Of a stretch of DNA of 15,194 nt, positions 6,417-15,070 are shown piece after piece. The position numbers and the translations under genes were made by a program. Position 1 is the stretch's first letter; each line of letters opens with the position of its first letter. The DNA lies in contig JALULB010000048.1 of assembly GCA_027041035.1 (NCBI GenBank), positions 1-15,194 on the forward strand. The letters run 5' to 3'. This DNA is from Sedimenticola sp. GTDB taxonomy: Bacteria > Pseudomonadota > Gammaproteobacteria > Chromatiales > Chromatiaceae. The notes below the pieces were generated by a model. It was given only the letters and a program-made list of their open reading frames with translations. It did no database searches and was not told the origin of the DNA.

Positions 6417-7352
6417 TCACGGCGTATCGTCGACCTCGGCGCCCTCTTTCTGCACCGGCATCAGATCCGCCTTGCTGATGCCCATCTCCAATACGCTGGA
6501 GCTGGCGATATAGATGGAGGAATAGGTACCGACGATGATGCCGATCATCAGCGCCAGCGCGAAGCCGTGGATGATCTCACCGCCGAGCAGGAACAGCGCG
6601 ATCACCACCAGCAGGGTCGTGCCCGAGGTGATGATGGTACGCGACAGGGTCTCGTTCAGCGAGATGTCGATGATCTTCTCCGGATCGCCCTTGCGGATCC
6701 TGCGGAAGTTCTCGCGCACGCGGTCGAACACCACGATGGTGTCGTTCAGCGAGTAGCCGATCACGGCCAGGATCGCGGCCAGTACCGGCAGGTCGAACTC
6801 GATCTGGAACAGCGAGAACACGCCGAGCGTGATCAACACGTCATGGATCAGCGCGATCACCGAGCCGAACGCGAAGCGGTATTCGAAACGCAACGCGACA
6901 TAGATCAGGATGCCGATCAGCGCGTAGAGCATCGCCAGGCCGCCGTCCTCGGTCAGCTCGTCGCCGACCTGCGGGCCGACGAACTCCACCCGGCGCAGCT
7001 CCACCTTGCCCTTCGCCGCCGCGCCGAGCGCGGCAAAGGCCTTGTCGCTGAGCTTGGCGGCCTCGACCGACTCGTTCGGCGCGAGGCGGATCAGCACATC
7101 CTTGTCGCTGCCGAAATACTGCACCACGGCATCGCCGAAACCGCCCTTGCCCAGGGTATCGCGAATCACGCCGAGATCGGCGGGCTGCTCGTAGCCAACC
7201 TCCAGCAGGGTGCCGCCGGTGAAGTCGATGCCGAACTTCAGCCCCTGGGTGGCCAGCGAGATCAGCGAGATCAGCAGCAACGCGCCGGAGATCATGAACG
7301 CCAGCCGGCGCTTGCCCATGAAGTCGATATGGGTGTTGGTCAGGACGGGCAT
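6417..7352 (-). CDS. secF: Protein translocase subunit SecF
   Basis: 311 residues from ATG 7352. SecF pairs with SecD in the inner membrane, using the proton gradient to pull exported proteins through SecYEG. It shows the first membrane helix (about 17-37), the conserved FGIDFTGGTLLEV segment (40-52) opening the periplasmic P1 domain, then five helices from about 137 on, with the conserved SLNDTIVVFDRVREN stretch (201-215) containing D204 and D210, acidic positions typical of the proton path. An alternative TTG start at 7367 would overlap secD by 14 bp. ATG 7352 is preferred because GGAGG (7361-7365) stands 8 bases upstream. The gene follows the secD stop by one base (TGAGATG), so translation is coupled. 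It is the last gene of the queA-tgt-yajC-secDF run. Confidence 0.96.
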   Translation of the reverse strand: MPVLTNTHIDFMGKRRLAFMISGALLLISLISLATQGLKFGIDFTGGTLLEVGYEQPADLGVIRDTLGKGGFGDAVVQYFGSDKDVLIRLAPNESVEAAKLSDKAFAALGAAAKGKVELRRVEFVGPQVGDELTEDGGLAMLYALIGILIYVALRFEYRFAFGSVIALIHDVLITLGVFSLFQIEFDLPVLAAILAVIGYSLNDTIVVFDRVRENFRRIRKGDPEKIIDISLNETLSRTIITSGTTLLVVIALFLLGGEIIHGFALALMIGIIVGTYSSIYIASSSVLEMGISKADLMPVQKEGAEVDDTP

Positions 7353-7353
7353 C

Positions 7354-9219
7354 TCAGTAGCCTCCAATCGGTACGTGTTTCAGGCGATGCTTGCCGCCCC
7401 AGATCAGGTTGACCAAGGCGCGCGAGCCGATCACGGCGGTGAACATCGAGGTCAGGATGCCGATGAACAGGGTCACCGCGAAGCCCTTGATCGGGCCGGT
7501 GCCGAAGATGAACAACACCGCCGCGGCAATCATCGTCGTGACGTTGGCGTCGACGATAGTCGACAGCGCCTTGTCGTAGCCCGCGTGGATGCTGGCCTGC
7601 GGTGAATTGCCATTGCGCAATTCCTCGCGAATACGCTCGAAGATCAGCACGTTGGCGTCCACCGCCATGCCGACGGTCAACACGATGCCGGCGATGCCCG
7701 GCAGGGTCAGGGTCGCCTGCATGATCGACAGAATGCCGACGATCAGCACCAGGTTCATGGTCAGCGCCAGGTTCGCGATCATGCCGAACTGGCGATACCA
7801 GACGGCCATGAAGACCAACACCAGCACGAAACCCCAGACGACCGAGCGGAAACCCTGGTCGATATTGTCCTGACCCAGGCTTGGGCCGATGGTGCGTTCC
7901 TCGACGATCTCGATCGGCGCCGCCAACGCACCGGCGCGCAGCAGCAACGCCAGATTGTGCGCTTCCTCGGTGGAATCCAGGCCAGTGGTCTGGAAACGCC
8001 GACCGAAGGGTTCGAGGATGTTCGCGACGCTGATCACCTCCTCGATACGCTCCTTGTGCTTCACCGGCTTGCCATCGACCAGCTTGGTGGTGGTGCGGTT
8101 CTCAATGAACACCACCGCCATCGGCTTACCGACGTTTTCGGTGGTCATGTTACGCATGCGCCGCGCACCCTGCGAATCCAGGGTGACGAATACCGCCGGC
8201 GAACCGCTGCGCTGATCCAGACCGGACGAGGCGTCGGTGATCTGGTCGCCGGTGACGATAACACGCCTTTTCAACAGAATCGGCCGACCGTTGCGTTCGT
8301 GATACAGCTTGGACCCCGGCGGCACCTTGCCGGCCTCGGCATCCTGCACGCTGTGCTCGGTATCGGCGAGACGGTATTCCAGGGTCGCGGTGGCGCCGAG
8401 GATCTCCTTCAGCCGACCCGGATTGGCCGCGCCCGGCAGTTGCACGACGATGCGTCGGTCGCCCTGTTGCTGGATCACCGGCTCGGACACGCCGAGCGCG
8501 TTGACGCGATTGCGCAGCGTGGTGATGTTCTGTTGCAGGGCGAATTTCTTGATCGCCAGCTCCTCGCGCGGACTCAGCTTGGCGCGAATGAATACCTTGC
8601 CACCCTGGTCGCCGGCTTTCAGCAGCAGGGCGCGAAACTCCTCCTCCAGCCCGGCGAGCGCCTTGTCGCGCGTCTGCGCGTCGCGAAAGCGCACCGTGAC
8701 GCCGCCATCCTCGACCTTCACGCCCAGATAGCGGATCTTCTGCTTGCGCAGATAGCTGCGTATGTCGCTGCCGTAGCGTTCCAATGCCTGCTTGATCGCC
8801 GCGTCCATGTCGACATCGATCAACACGTGCACGCCGCCACGCAGATCCAGACCCAGGTACATCGGCTCGGCGCCGGTGGCCTTCAACCAGCCCGGCAGGT
8901 TCGGCGACAAGGTCAGTGCCAGGGTATAGTCGCCGCCGAGCGCCGGCTCCAGCGCCGATTGCGCCTTCAATTGGGATTCGGTATCAGGGAAACGCAGCAA
9001 CAGCTTCTTGTTCTCGCGGTCGATGCCGGCGAGTTCGATGCCGGCCTTCTTCAGCGTCTCCTCGACCTTGGAGACGGTCGCCTCGGTGACCTCGGCGCGG
9101 CGTGTCGCGCTGACCTCGATCGACGGGTTCTGCTCGAACAGATTCGGCAACGCGTAGAAAGCGCCGATCAGCACGGCGAACAGAACCAGCAGGTTCTTCC
9201 AGAGTGGGTATTCGTTCAT
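7354..9219 (-). CDS. secD: Protein translocase subunit SecD
   Basis: 621 residues, the usual length for proteobacterial SecD. It has an N-terminal membrane helix (about 8-25), a large periplasmic region with the hallmark LGLDLRGG (122-129), the RAGALAAPIEIVEERTIGPS linker before the second helix, and a C-terminal five-helix bundle containing VGMAVDANVLIFERIREE with the conserved aspartate. With SecF and YajC it forms the accessory complex that drives late stages of export through SecYEG. It starts 77 bp downstream of the yajC stop. The leader before the ATG has no strong Shine-Dalgarno, only a CAGG-like match. secF follows after one base. Nothing appears truncated. Confidence 0.97.
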   Translation of the reverse strand: MNEYPLWKNLLVLFAVLIGAFYALPNLFEQNPSIEVSATRRAEVTEATVSKVEETLKKAGIELAGIDRENKKLLLRFPDTESQLKAQSALEPALGGDYTLALTLSPNLPGWLKATGAEPMYLGLDLRGGVHVLIDVDMDAAIKQALERYGSDIRSYLRKQKIRYLGVKVEDGGVTVRFRDAQTRDKALAGLEEEFRALLLKAGDQGGKVFIRAKLSPREELAIKKFALQQNITTLRNRVNALGVSEPVIQQQGDRRIVVQLPGAANPGRLKEILGATATLEYRLADTEHSVQDAEAGKVPPGSKLYHERNGRPILLKRRVIVTGDQITDASSGLDQRSGSPAVFVTLDSQGARRMRNMTTENVGKPMAVVFIENRTTTKLVDGKPVKHKERIEEVISVANILEPFGRRFQTTGLDSTEEAHNLALLLRAGALAAPIEIVEERTIGPSLGQDNIDQGFRSVVWGFVLVLVFMAVWYRQFGMIANLALTMNLVLIVGILSIMQATLTLPGIAGIVLTVGMAVDANVLIFERIREELRNGNSPQASIHAGYDKALSTIVDANVTTMIAAAVLFIFGTGPIKGFAVTLFIGILTSMFTAVIGSRALVNLIWGGKHRLKHVPIGGY

Positions 9220-9296
9220 TATATATGGGCCTGTAACCAGACGGGATGGGCAACACGCCCATCGAAAGCGATTCAGCGACGCACCGCCGCCGGAAC

Positions 9297-9629
9297 TCAG
9301 AGTTCCTTCAGGGTACCCTTGGGCATGACGGCCGAGATCGCGGCGCGACGGATCTTGACGACCACGCCATCGGCGATCTCGACATTCACGAAGTTGTCGC
9401 CAAGCTCGACGATCCGCCCCATCAGGCCGCCGTCGGTCTGCACCTCATCGCCCTTGCCCAGTGACTCGATCAACTGCTTGTGCTCCTTCTGCCGCTTGAT
9501 CTGCGGACGAATCATGAAGAAGTACAGGATGACGACCAAGCCGATCGGGAAGATCAGACTTTCCAGCAGACCCGGCTGTCCGGCCGCGGCAGCGCCCTCG
9601 GCGAAGGCTTCGGAGATGAAAAAGCTCAT
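9297..9629 (-). CDS. yajC: Preprotein translocase accessory subunit YajC
   Basis: 110 residues: a short periplasmic N-terminus, one membrane helix (about 22-40), then the basic stretch MIRPQIKRQKEHKQL and a small cytoplasmic domain with GDEVQTDGGLMGRIVEL, all typical of YajC, the small partner of SecDF. A longer reading frame extends upstream to 9701, but MSFFISEAFAEG is the usual YajC beginning, and AGGA stands before ATG 9629, so that start is chosen. It lies 40 bp after tgt and 77 bp before secD. Confidence 0.95.
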   Translation of the reverse strand: MSFFISEAFAEGAAAAGQPGLLESLIFPIGLVVILYFFMIRPQIKRQKEHKQLIESLGKGDEVQTDGGLMGRIVELGDNFVNVEIADGVVVKIRRAAISAVMPKGTLKEL

Positions 9630-9669
9630 AAATGGTTCCTGAGATGAAGATATAAGATTTGACCCGCCA

Positions 9670-10838
<1,169 letters not shown>

Positions 10839-10844
10839 AGAAGA

Positions 10845-10936
10845 TAGTTATGTACCGGGCCACATGTTCGGTACACCTCCTCCATCCTCCTTTGGTGGAA
10901 ACTTTGGCGCGACATCCCCCGTCGCGCCTTTTTTTT
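10845..10936 (+). ncRNA. Candidate C-rich small RNA, antisense in direction to the queA/tgt operon
   Basis: Approximate limits: the 5' end is guessed from the -10-like TATATT, and the 3' end is the T-run of the terminator. Stem 1 pairs TGTACCG (10851-10857) with CGGTACA (10869-10875). A pyrimidine-rich stretch (10876-10892, CCTCCTCCATCCTCC core) that can pair with GGAGG Shine-Dalgarno sequences is partly enclosed by short stems (TCCA/TGGA or CACC/GGTG). The terminator stem has a C-rich loop, ATCCCCC. No queA/tgt transcript needs a plus-strand terminator, which implies a separate plus-strand transcript. C-rich-loop regulators such as Xanthomonas sX13 have similar features, but homology is not claimed. 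No convincing coding frame with a ribosome site is visible. Confidence 0.5.
10906..10936 (+). terminator. Strong rho-independent terminator, plus strand only
   Basis: A perfect 8-bp stem GGCGCGAC (10906-10913) / GTCGCGCC (10921-10928) with loop ATCCCCC is followed directly by eight T (10929-10936). On the minus strand the stem is followed by AAAGTTT rather than a T-run, so it should not stop the queA-tgt transcript. Confidence 0.8.
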
Positions 10937-10947
10937 GCCCGGCGCAC

Positions 10948-11970
10948 TCATCGATCCCTCTCCAGAAACATCGCATCGCCGTAACTGAAGAAGCGGTATT
11001 CGTTCACCACCGCATGCCGATAGGCCGCCATGATGCGCGGGTATCCCGAGAACGCCGACACCAGCATCAGCAGGGTCGACTCCGGCAGGTGGAAGTTGGT
11101 CAGCATCGCATCCACCGCGTTGAACACATACCCCGGCCGGATGAACAGCCGGCTGTCGCCACGAAACGCGCTGATCTCGCCACCGGCCGCCGCCGTCTCC
11201 AGGCTGCGCACCGTCGTCGTCCCCACCGCAACCACCCGTCGCCCGCGCGCCTTCGCCTCGCGCACCGCCTCGGCCGTCGCCTCGCCGACCTCGATGCTTT
11301 CGGCATGCATCACATGTTCGTCCAGGTTTTCGACCCGCACCGGCTGAAAGGTGCCAGCGCCGACATGCAGCGTGACCCGTGCGCTCTGGATGCCACGCTG
11401 GTCGAGCCGACGCAGCATCGCTTCGCTAAAATGCAGCCCGGCCGTCGGCGCCGCCACCGCGCCATCCCGCGCGGCGAACACCGTCTGGTAACGGCTGTCG
11501 TCCTCCGCCTCGTCCGCTCGGGTGATATACGGCGGCAATGGCATATGCCCATGGTTCGACATGATCTCCGCGAAATCCCGATCCGGCGCATGCAACTCGA
11601 ACAACGCATCCCGTCGCCCGACCACCCGCGCCCTTGCCCCGCCATCGATATCGATCCAGCTACCCGCTTTCGGGCTCTTGCTGGCGCGCACGTGCGCCAG
11701 CACCCGGTCCGCCTCCAGCAGTCGCTCGACCAAAATCTCCACCCGCCCACCGGTCTCCTTGCGGCCATACAGCCGCGCGCGCATCACCCGGGTATCGTTG
11801 AACACCAGCAGATCATCATCGCGCAACAGATCGGGCAGGTCGGAGAAATGCCGATCCAGCGCCGTCCCCGTGGCCGGCAGATGCAGCAAACGGCTGTCGC
11901 CGCGCCGCGCCGGCGGATGCTGCGCGATCAGGCGCGCCGGCAGCTCGTAATGAAAGTCGGACAATCGCAT
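10948..11970 (-). CDS. queA: S-adenosylmethionine:tRNA ribosyltransferase-isomerase (QueA)
   Basis: 340 residues from ATG 11970. It transfers and isomerises the ribosyl part of S-adenosylmethionine onto preQ1 in tRNA, giving epoxyqueuosine, the step after Tgt. Characteristic segments are the [19 protein letters not shown] start, FNDTRV (57-62), [13 protein letters not shown], the GAGTFQPV motif and the [17 protein letters not shown] segment near the C-terminus. The open frame extends upstream to 12039, but the extra residues are alanine-rich and precede the standard MRLSDF start, so they are excluded. The ribosome site before ATG 11970 is weak. It is transcribed divergently from the tRNA-Leu gene 94 bp away and begins the queA-tgt-yajC-secDF run. 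Confidence 0.96.
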   Translation of the reverse strand: MRLSDFHYELPARLIAQHPPARRGDSRLLHLPATGTALDRHFSDLPDLLRDDDLLVFNDTRVMRARLYGRKETGGRVEILVERLLEADRVLAHVRASKSPKAGSWIDIDGGARARVVGRRDALFELHAPDRDFAEIMSNHGHMPLPPYITRADEAEDDSRYQTVFAARDGAVAAPTAGLHFSEAMLRRLDQRGIQSARVTLHVGAGTFQPVRVENLDEHVMHAESIEVGEATAEAVREAKARGRRVVAVGTTTVRSLETAAAGGEISAFRGDSRLFIRPGYVFNAVDAMLTNFHLPESTLLMLVSAFSGYPRIMAAYRHAVVNEYRFFSYGDAMFLERDR

Positions 11971-12044
11971 GGCGCGCAATGCTATCACGCCAGGCGCGGC
12001 AACCGCCGTCGAGATCATCGCTTTTCGGCGCGCAAACAAATCGC

Positions 12045-12050
12045 TATACT
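12045..12050 (+). promoter_or_regulatory. -10 box of the tRNA-Leu promoter
   Basis: TATACT ends 14 bp before the mature tRNA 5' end and is followed by a GC-rich discriminator (ACGCGCTCC), typical of stringently controlled stable-RNA promoters. The -35 candidate TTTTCG at 12022-12027 is poor. Confidence 0.6.
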
Positions 12051-12064
12051 ACGCGCTCCAGTTT

Positions 12065-12151
12065 GCCGGGGTGGTGAAATTGGTAGACACAGGGGATTCA
12101 AAATCCCCCGGCTTCACGGCCTTGCGGGTTCAAGTCCCGCCCCCGGTACCA
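12065..12151 (+). tRNA. tRNA-Leu, anticodon CAA
   Basis: An 87-nt class II tRNA. The acceptor arm GCCGGGG pairs with CCCCGGT (G1-U72 as in E. coli tRNA-Leu UAA), with discriminator A and an encoded CCA at 12149-12151. The D-loop contains TTGGTAGACAC. The anticodon stem is GGGGA/TCCCC with loop TTCAAAA, giving anticodon CAA at 12099-12101 (reads UUG). It has a long variable arm (CGGCTTCACGGCCTTG region) and a T arm GCGGG-TTCAAGT-CCCGC. The gene has its own promoter and terminator. Confidence 0.97.
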
Positions 12152-12159
12152 GACAGACC

Positions 12160-12192
12160 AAAAGCCCGCTTCACGCGGGCTTTTGCGTTTTT
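12160..12192 (+). terminator. Rho-independent terminator of tRNA-Leu
   Basis: A perfect 10-bp stem AAAAGCCCGC/GCGGGCTTTT with a 5-nt loop (TTCAC) begins 8 bp after the CCA. A further T5 run lies at 12188-12192. The A/T symmetry makes it potentially bidirectional. Confidence 0.85.
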
Positions 12193-12506
12193 GCGCGCGC
12201 GCCGCGCGCCCGTGCATGCATAGCCTCTGCCTCGCGGGCAGCGGGAACGAACCCGGCGTTCGCCTCGGTTCCACATACAAGCAGCGACACCAATCTGTCC
12301 TATACTCGGCATGAGAAACGTAACAAGAATGGCGACTGAAATATCCCGACACCGGTGTCTGGCGCACCTGTAGGCTGTCGTATCGACCGGACAGCACCGC
12401 ATGGCGCGAAATTCGCCCCGAATGCACGCACCGGGCGGAGGCTATACCCTCGGCATCATCGACTTGGGGATTTCAGCCCATCCACACCCAACCAAAGGAC
12501 AAGCCG
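12193..12506. other. 314-bp intergenic region between tRNA-Leu and the metallopeptidase-like gene
   Basis: It begins with an alternating GC run (12193-12210). A TATACT at 12301-12306 could be a -10 for the downstream gene but lacks a -35 and would leave a leader of roughly 190 nt. Short inverted repeats are present: GACACCGGTGTC (perfect 12-bp palindrome, about 12349-12360) and GCTGTC/GACAGC (12374-12379 and 12390-12395). AAAGGA at 12494-12499 is the ribosome site of the next gene. No convincing gene is seen. Confidence 0.5.
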
Positions 12507-12944
12507 ATGAAGATGACTCATGCGGATATCACCCGATATCGCAAGTTTGCCTACTATGTGAGGCACGACATTCCCGAGATCATCCATGTAAGATCCATCG
12601 TCGCGGCCATGCAGGAGATTGGACAGCTCGACCGAGCAAGCCTGCAACGGGCGGTCAGATGGAATCAGGGACCGGATATCAAGATCACGCCACTAGCGGA
12701 TGCTTACGGCGAATTCACGCCAGACATCGGTTCGAACGAGATCAGAATCGACAAAAGCGTCGTGGAGGACTTCGAGGCGGGACGCGGCGTCCGGCAGACC
12801 AGCAGTGGACGAAACGTATACTTGGCCGGGGTCACGCTGCTGCATGAGCTGGTTCACTGGGGAGACGACAAGGACGGCATCGACCGGCCTGGCGAGGAGG
12901 GCGCGGAGTTCGAACGCAGGGTTTACGGCATGATTATCGACTGA
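12507..12944 (+). CDS. Small HExxH metallopeptidase-like protein, candidate toxin or effector
   Basis: 145 residues. The C-terminal part holds LLHELVHWGDDKDGIDRPG (111-129): a zinc-peptidase HExxH at H113-E114-x-x-H117, followed by acidic residues (D120, D121, E130, E131, E134) that could supply the third ligand. The HELVHxGD...D...GEEGxxFE...YG layout resembles metallopeptidase toxin domains found in bacterial polymorphic toxins (Tox-MPTase type); this is from memory of the family, not a search. It has no signal peptide or membrane helix, so delivery would need a secretion apparatus such as type VI, none of which is in the window. The N-terminal third (1-55) is helical and charged, of unknown role. 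AAAGGA stands before the ATG; a second in-frame ATG lies two codons on. A lipoprotein-like gene follows after 25 bp. A housekeeping peptidase or phage-derived protein cannot be excluded. Confidence 0.7.
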   Translation: MKMTHADITRYRKFAYYVRHDIPEIIHVRSIVAAMQEIGQLDRASLQRAVRWNQGPDIKITPLADAYGEFTPDIGSNEIRIDKSVVEDFEAGRGVRQTSSGRNVYLAGVTLLHELVHWGDDKDGIDRPGEEGAEFERRVYGMIID

Positions 12945-12969
12945 ACGCGTTCTCCATGAGGAAAAAACC

Positions 12970-13392
12970 ATGCAAAGAATCCTTCTACCCACCTTACTGG
13001 CATCTATACTTCTCTTGAATACCGGGTGTGGAGCGGCCGAACAGATGAAAACACAAAACGACCTGAGCGCGATCCTGCAACAAGTGATAGACGCGAAGCA
13101 GTTATCCGGCTACTTCCATGCGGATGTCCTGCCGGAAAGGGTACCGCTGCGACTACTGAGGAATGATTGGATTCACGAGGACTTGAAGCTGAGCAAGTTC
13201 GGTAAACCGGTGGAGATCATACCGAACAGCGAGACACACCAAGCGTATATGATAATCACCGACCTGGTACGCGGTGAAGACTCCGCGACGCTGGCTTTCG
13301 AATACCCCCCCGAAGGATTGACGGGCACCGCCAAACTGTCCCGCCAGAACGACGCCTGGGTTCTCGATTCCATGACGCTGCACGAGAAATAG
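12970..13392 (+). CDS. Small exported protein, probable lipoprotein; candidate immunity protein
   Basis: 140 residues: a basic start (MQR), a hydrophobic core LLPTLLASILLL, then NTGC with Cys20, which looks like a lipoprotein signal peptide, although Asn at -3 is not the usual lipobox residue. The mature part (about 21-140) is a small, charged alpha/beta-looking domain without any motif I recognise. GAGGA lies before the ATG, and the gene starts 25 bp after the metallopeptidase-like gene on the same strand, so co-transcription is likely. A periplasmic lipoprotein next to a small toxin-like enzyme is a common effector-immunity layout, so neutralisation of the peptidase is the proposed role; this is inference. 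It may otherwise be an unrelated envelope protein. Confidence 0.7.
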   Translation: MQRILLPTLLASILLLNTGCGAAEQMKTQNDLSAILQQVIDAKQLSGYFHADVLPERVPLRLLRNDWIHEDLKLSKFGKPVEIIPNSETHQAYMIITDLVRGEDSATLAFEYPPEGLTGTAKLSRQNDAWVLDSMTLHEK

Positions 13393-13402
13393 TTCGAAAA
13401 TG

Positions 13403-13441
13403 GGTTTCTTCGCAATTATCCATAGAATTTGCGAAAGAACC
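13403..13441. terminator. Possible hairpin terminator between convergent genes
   Basis: GGTTTCTTCGCAATT (13403-13417) pairs imperfectly with AATTTGCGAAAGAACC (13426-13441) around an 8-nt loop. It is 10 bp after the stop of the lipoprotein-like gene and is followed by TCACTTTT, a weak T-tract. It could end that transcript or serve both convergent genes. Confidence 0.45.
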
Positions 13442-13491
13442 TCACTTTTGCCAGAATCACGGCGCGCTTGGGGTCAGTGTGTATGCCATTG

Positions 13492-14802
13492 TTATGCTGT
13501 AATTATCTGTGATGCTGCCCACTTACCTGTTTCTGCAGCACCTTCTGTAAACGGCATGCCCATATAATCTCCAGCCAGAAATATGTTACTTTGGGGTGTA
13601 GTTTTTGACCGATATTCTTGAATGCTTTTACTACGACCCACTGATGACATGGGTTCGGCATATGGCCAACGAGTAATTTTTGAAAAAGATATGTGTTGTT
13701 TAATATCCGGAAAAAACAGATTTAACTCATCTACAATGGATTTTAATATTTCTTCTTTTTCTGAGTGAAGCATTTTTTCACCAGCAGCTCCGGACACCAT
13801 GATGTTGAGCAATTCACCAGTTAAGGCTCTATCTTTATTTTTGTTGGACTCTATCGTTATAGCCGCGATATTTTTTCTTTCATGCCTTGGTATCCAAATC
13901 CCATAAATTTTAGCTGTTTTTTCACCTACAAGCCTCTTTTTAAGCCCAATAGATATATTTACCGTAGAACTGTATGATGTTGCTAATAAGGCTTTTTCTA
14001 TTTCGTTCGTATGCTTGAATAGTTTACCAGCAATTGGTGCTGGGGTTGCCAGTATAACTTTTTTTGCCTTATATTCCTGATCCACCGTTTTGACAGTAAT
14101 ATTTTTAGAATTGCATGAAATATCTGTTACTTGCGAATTGTAAACTATTTGTAGTTTTTCTGACAATTTAGCTGGTAACAATGAAATACCACCTTCTGTT
14201 GTCATTGCTTTTGATTTTTCATATCCAATTTTGTTGAGGGCAATAGACAGAGCTTTTGAAGTTTCTTCCGGTTTTTGAAAATAAAATGCCTCAAGCATTG
14301 GCTCTATAAGGTACTCCGTTATTGTTTCGCCATAAAATTCCCGACTCCATTCAAAACAATTTTTATTATCGAATTGATGCCATGCTGAGTAATCATTTGT
14401 AGATAATAACCTGGTCTGATTATATATTTTTTTACTTTTAATTCCGAAAAGCAACCATTCTTTAAAAGTTAAAAGCCCACTAAATAAAAGTGAGAATGGA
14501 TTGTCGTACCTGAATGTATGGATTCTTCCATTTTTTACGATACCACAGTAAGGGCTTGTTGGTACGAATTTTGATTTGATTTTTAATTCTTTTATCAGGC
14601 TGGCGAGAATAGGGTAGCCACTTGATAAGAATTGAGCGCCAGTATCAATAATATAGTTATCAACATTCTCGGATATCATTCTACCGCCCGATTTATTGGA
14701 AGATTCAATGACAATGACGCTGAGGCCAGCTTTCTGAAGATCATATGCTGCGACAAGACCTGCAATCCCAGCTCCTACAACTATTATTTGATTATTTTCC
14801 AT
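13492..14802 (-). CDS. FAD-dependent amine oxidase / protoporphyrinogen-oxidase-like protein
   Basis: 436 residues. The N-terminal dinucleotide-binding fold has VVGAGIAG (8-15), an acidic strand end E33 and the flavin-oxidase signature SGGRM (38-42). The C-terminal FAD-contact segment NIFLAGDYMGMPFTEGAAETG closes the fold. This is the GMC-unrelated amine oxidase/HemY-like superfamily, whose members oxidise amines, carotenoids or porphyrinogens. The middle (about 70-260, with LIEPMLEAFYFQKPEE) would decide the substrate and I cannot assign it. A true HemY function is possible, but no haem genes are nearby. Base and codon use are strikingly AT-rich (many AAA, AAT, TTA codons) compared with the GC-rich genes to the left, pointing to recent transfer. 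There is no clear Shine-Dalgarno before the ATG. It runs convergently to the toxin-like pair. Confidence 0.75.
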   Translation of the reverse strand: MENNQIIVVGAGIAGLVAAYDLQKAGLSVIVIESSNKSGGRMISENVDNYIIDTGAQFLSSGYPILASLIKELKIKSKFVPTSPYCGIVKNGRIHTFRYDNPFSLLFSGLLTFKEWLLFGIKSKKIYNQTRLLSTNDYSAWHQFDNKNCFEWSREFYGETITEYLIEPMLEAFYFQKPEETSKALSIALNKIGYEKSKAMTTEGGISLLPAKLSEKLQIVYNSQVTDISCNSKNITVKTVDQEYKAKKVILATPAPIAGKLFKHTNEIEKALLATSYSSTVNISIGLKKRLVGEKTAKIYGIWIPRHERKNIAAITIESNKNKDRALTGELLNIMVSGAAGEKMLHSEKEEILKSIVDELNLFFPDIKQHISFSKITRWPYAEPMSSVGRSKSIQEYRSKTTPQSNIFLAGDYMGMPFTEGAAETGKWAASQIITA

Positions 14803-14828
14803 AGTTTATTGTGTGTTTTCAAAGCATA

Positions 14829-14962
14829 ACGCTCGTTTAAAACGATCCACTAAAACGATCCACGGAACACTGGCGCTTAACTTCTTTTAAAGACAAAACT
14901 ATAACATACGCTGAAGCTTGAAAAGAAGCTCGATCTAGTGGATCGTTTTTAAAGCGCTTGTT
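14829..14962. repeat. AT-rich imperfect palindrome with a 13-bp tandem repeat
   Basis: AAAACGATCCAC occurs at 14839-14850 and again at 14852-14863 (13-bp period), and in inverted orientation at 14938-14949. Flanking pieces are also inverted: GCGCTTAA (from 14873) against TTTAAAGCGC (about 14948-14957), and ACTTCTTTTAAAG against CTTGAAAAGAAG (14917-14928). The whole stretch between the oxidase start and the insertion sequence could fold as a cruciform. It may be operator sites for the oxidase gene (its start is 27-37 bp away) or a degenerate mobile element. The rest of 14803-15070 is AT-rich with no gene seen. Confidence 0.55.
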
Positions 14963-15070
14963 CTACTATTTAATTTATTTAGCCATTTTATAGCAATGCT
15001 TTTCTTTAAGTTAAAAATCGAAATTTTTGTCTTTCCCCCTTCGTTTGCAATGCTTAGATGACCTAAAACC

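Noticed and set aside
7957..9642. 561-residue plus-strand open frame opposite secD and yajC
   Set aside because: Composition typical of an antisense shadow in GC-rich DNA, with no motif and no ribosome site; secD on the other strand is unambiguous.
14829..14965. Integron attC site in the AT-rich palindrome (GCTTAAC resembles the RYYYAAC core)
   Set aside because: No matching GTTRRRY core at the other end and no paired L boxes; the resemblance is limited to one short motif.
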